This document shows, in pieces, positions 63,219-64,000 of a stretch of 64,000 nucleotides of DNA; positions within the stretch are counted from its first letter, which is position 1, and each line of letters begins with the position of its first letter. The notes below the pieces were generated by a model. That model had not been told where the DNA came from. It worked only from the letters and a program-made list of their open reading frames with translations, and ran no database searches. Position numbers and translations under genes: made by a program. The DNA is from Microbacteriaceae bacterium VKM Ac-2854 (lineage in GTDB: Bacteria > Actinomycetota > Actinomycetes > Actinomycetales > Microbacteriaceae), in the NCBI GenBank assembly GCA_013205085.1, contig JABMLH010000005.1, positions 321,008-385,007 on the forward strand. Reading direction: 5' to 3'.

Positions 63219-63269
63219 GGGTTGTCAGTTCCTCCCGCGAGCTCTGCGAGTGGGAGGAACTGACAACCC
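63219..63269. repeat. GGGTTGTCA-type inverted repeat, copy 6
   Basis: Perfect 18-bp arms GGGTTGTCAGTTCCTCCC (63219-63236) and complement (63252-63269), loop 15 nt, 4 nt after the binding-protein stop codon. The inner stem differs from other copies (GTTCCTCCC), with matching change on both arms. This is the one full copy not between convergent genes; it ends the GNAT/ABC operon. Confidence 0.88.
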
Positions 63270-63356
63270 TCCTCCATCCACTCCTCCACAGGGACTACTC
63301 GCTCCTATGTTCTACGCAATCGGCTTAGCGGTCTTCCCAGTCTCGATTACTTGAGC

Positions 63357-63362
63357 TATTAT
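63357..63362 (+). promoter_or_regulatory. Candidate leaderless -10 for DUF222 gene
   Basis: TATTAT followed by ATTGGT and ATG 63369, in an unusually A/T-rich stretch (63340-63370). Confidence 0.65.
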
Positions 63363-63368
63363 ATTGGT

Positions 63369-64000
63369 ATGGGAAACAGGACTCAGCTCGCCGAACGGGT
63401 GGGCACCGCACGCGACGCACTGCAGGAGGCAGTGGACGTCGCCTTCGAATCCGTGCCGACCCGGCCGGAAGAAGCCGTCGCGTTCGCGCACGTCGCGGAA
63501 GAGATCGGCCGCTACGCCGCCAGCCTCCGCATCGCCGCCGCCGCGGGGATCGTGCGCTCGAACGCCAGCGAGGAGTATCAGACCAAGACTCCGGCGAAGC
63601 TACTGACACAGATGTGCCGGGTGTCCAGCGCGGAGGCGCGGCGCCGGATCGCGGTCGCGGCGTCGGTGACGCCGCGGACGATGCTCTCCGGCGACGTCCT
63701 CGAACCGCTGCAGCCGGACCTCGCCGTCGCGCTGCGGTCGGGTGAGGTCACCGAAGGTGCCGCGTGGCAGATCGTGCGCATGGTCGCCAAAATCAGCGAG
63801 GTCGTTACGGACGATGCCCGCGATGCGCTCACCGCGGCGCTGTTGGAGGAGGCGCGCACCGAGGACGACGCGTTCGTGCGCACCTGCGCGAACCGGATGA
63901 TCGACAACGCCCACCCCGACGGCACCGAACCCACCGATGGGATCCTGCGGATGAAGCAGGGCATCACCTTCGGACCCGAACGCGACGGACTCGTCCCGTT
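63369..64000 (+). CDS. DUF222 (13E12 repeat) protein, probably HNH endonuclease, partial
   Basis: N-terminal 210 residues of a protein that runs off the right edge. The visible part is a helical DUF222 domain: AEEIGRYAASLRIAAAAGIV, QTKTPAKLLTQMCRVSSAEA then RRRIAVA, VALRSGEVTEGAAWQIVRMV. In Microbacteriaceae and other actinobacteria this domain is usually followed by an HNH nuclease domain, which would lie outside the window. Such genes occur in many copies per genome and are suspected mobile or selfish elements. ATG at 63369 is set by TATTAT 6 nt upstream. No stop codon occurs before the edge. Confidence 0.85.
   Translation, partial: MGNRTQLAERVGTARDALQEAVDVAFESVPTRPEEAVAFAHVAEEIGRYAASLRIAAAAGIVRSNASEEYQTKTPAKLLTQMCRVSSAEARRRIAVAASVTPRTMLSGDVLEPLQPDLAVALRSGEVTEGAAWQIVRMVAKISEVVTDDARDALTAALLEEARTEDDAFVRTCANRMIDNAHPDGTEPTDGILRMKQGITFGPERDGLVP

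Overview
The window is high-GC DNA from an actinobacterium, most likely a member of the Microbacteriaceae. The genus is not determined. The evidence is a mycothione reductase (mycothiol redox), the GarA/FtsR/PgsA gene block, GTG and TTG starts, many apparently leaderless genes, a desferrioxamine-type siderophore operon under DtxR-like iron boxes, and a DUF222/HNH-type gene at the right edge. Nothing looks like a phage, plasmid, IS element or CRISPR array. No tRNA or rRNA gene was recognised.

1-12 kb holds housekeeping metabolism: class II DAHP synthase (cut by the left edge), an acyltransferase, a ROK glucokinase, an acyl-CoA synthetase, a MinD-like ATPase / mycothione reductase / peptide deformylase chain, pyruvate carboxylase and a ParA ATPase. 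12-20 kb holds a MerR gene, the ftsR-garA block, pgsA, zwf and ppc. Between zwf and ppc lies a small self-contained unit with a promoter, two ribosome-binding sites and a terminator. It encodes two extremely tryptophan-rich micropeptides (12 Trp in 28 residues and 10 Trp in 37) and is the most unusual object in the window.

20-40 kb is a series of mostly single-gene units: thioredoxin, a NUDIX-NYN fusion, VanZ, a frameshifted class IV aminotransferase, a DnaJ-NERD-like fusion, acylphosphatase, a WYL regulator beside a VOC protein, an Lrp regulator beside alanine dehydrogenase, NAD(P)H-hydrate epimerase, an iron-box-controlled siderophore-interacting protein, a LolA-like protein with an ABC exporter, LigC with a LigD-type primase-polymerase, and a CtlX-like hydrolase with its Lrp regulator.

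41-48.7 kb is one tightly overlapping minus-strand operon for a hydroxamate (NIS) siderophore: PLP decarboxylase, N-monooxygenase, a GNAT-IucA/IucC fusion, a penicillin-acylase-family hydrolase and a second GNAT acyltransferase. 51-63 kb is dominated by LLM-type flavin monooxygenases, a flavin reductase, an FAD/NAD(P)-binding protein and a polar amino acid-type ABC transporter, which together suggest scavenging of organic sulfur or nitrogen compounds.

Two window-wide patterns stand out. First, a dispersed inverted repeat (arms beginning GGGTTGTCA) sits at gene 3' ends, mostly between convergent genes, and its stem sequence co-varies between copies. Second, about 26 genes have a -10-like hexamer exactly 6-7 nt before the start codon, the signature of leaderless mRNAs; this was used to choose many starts.
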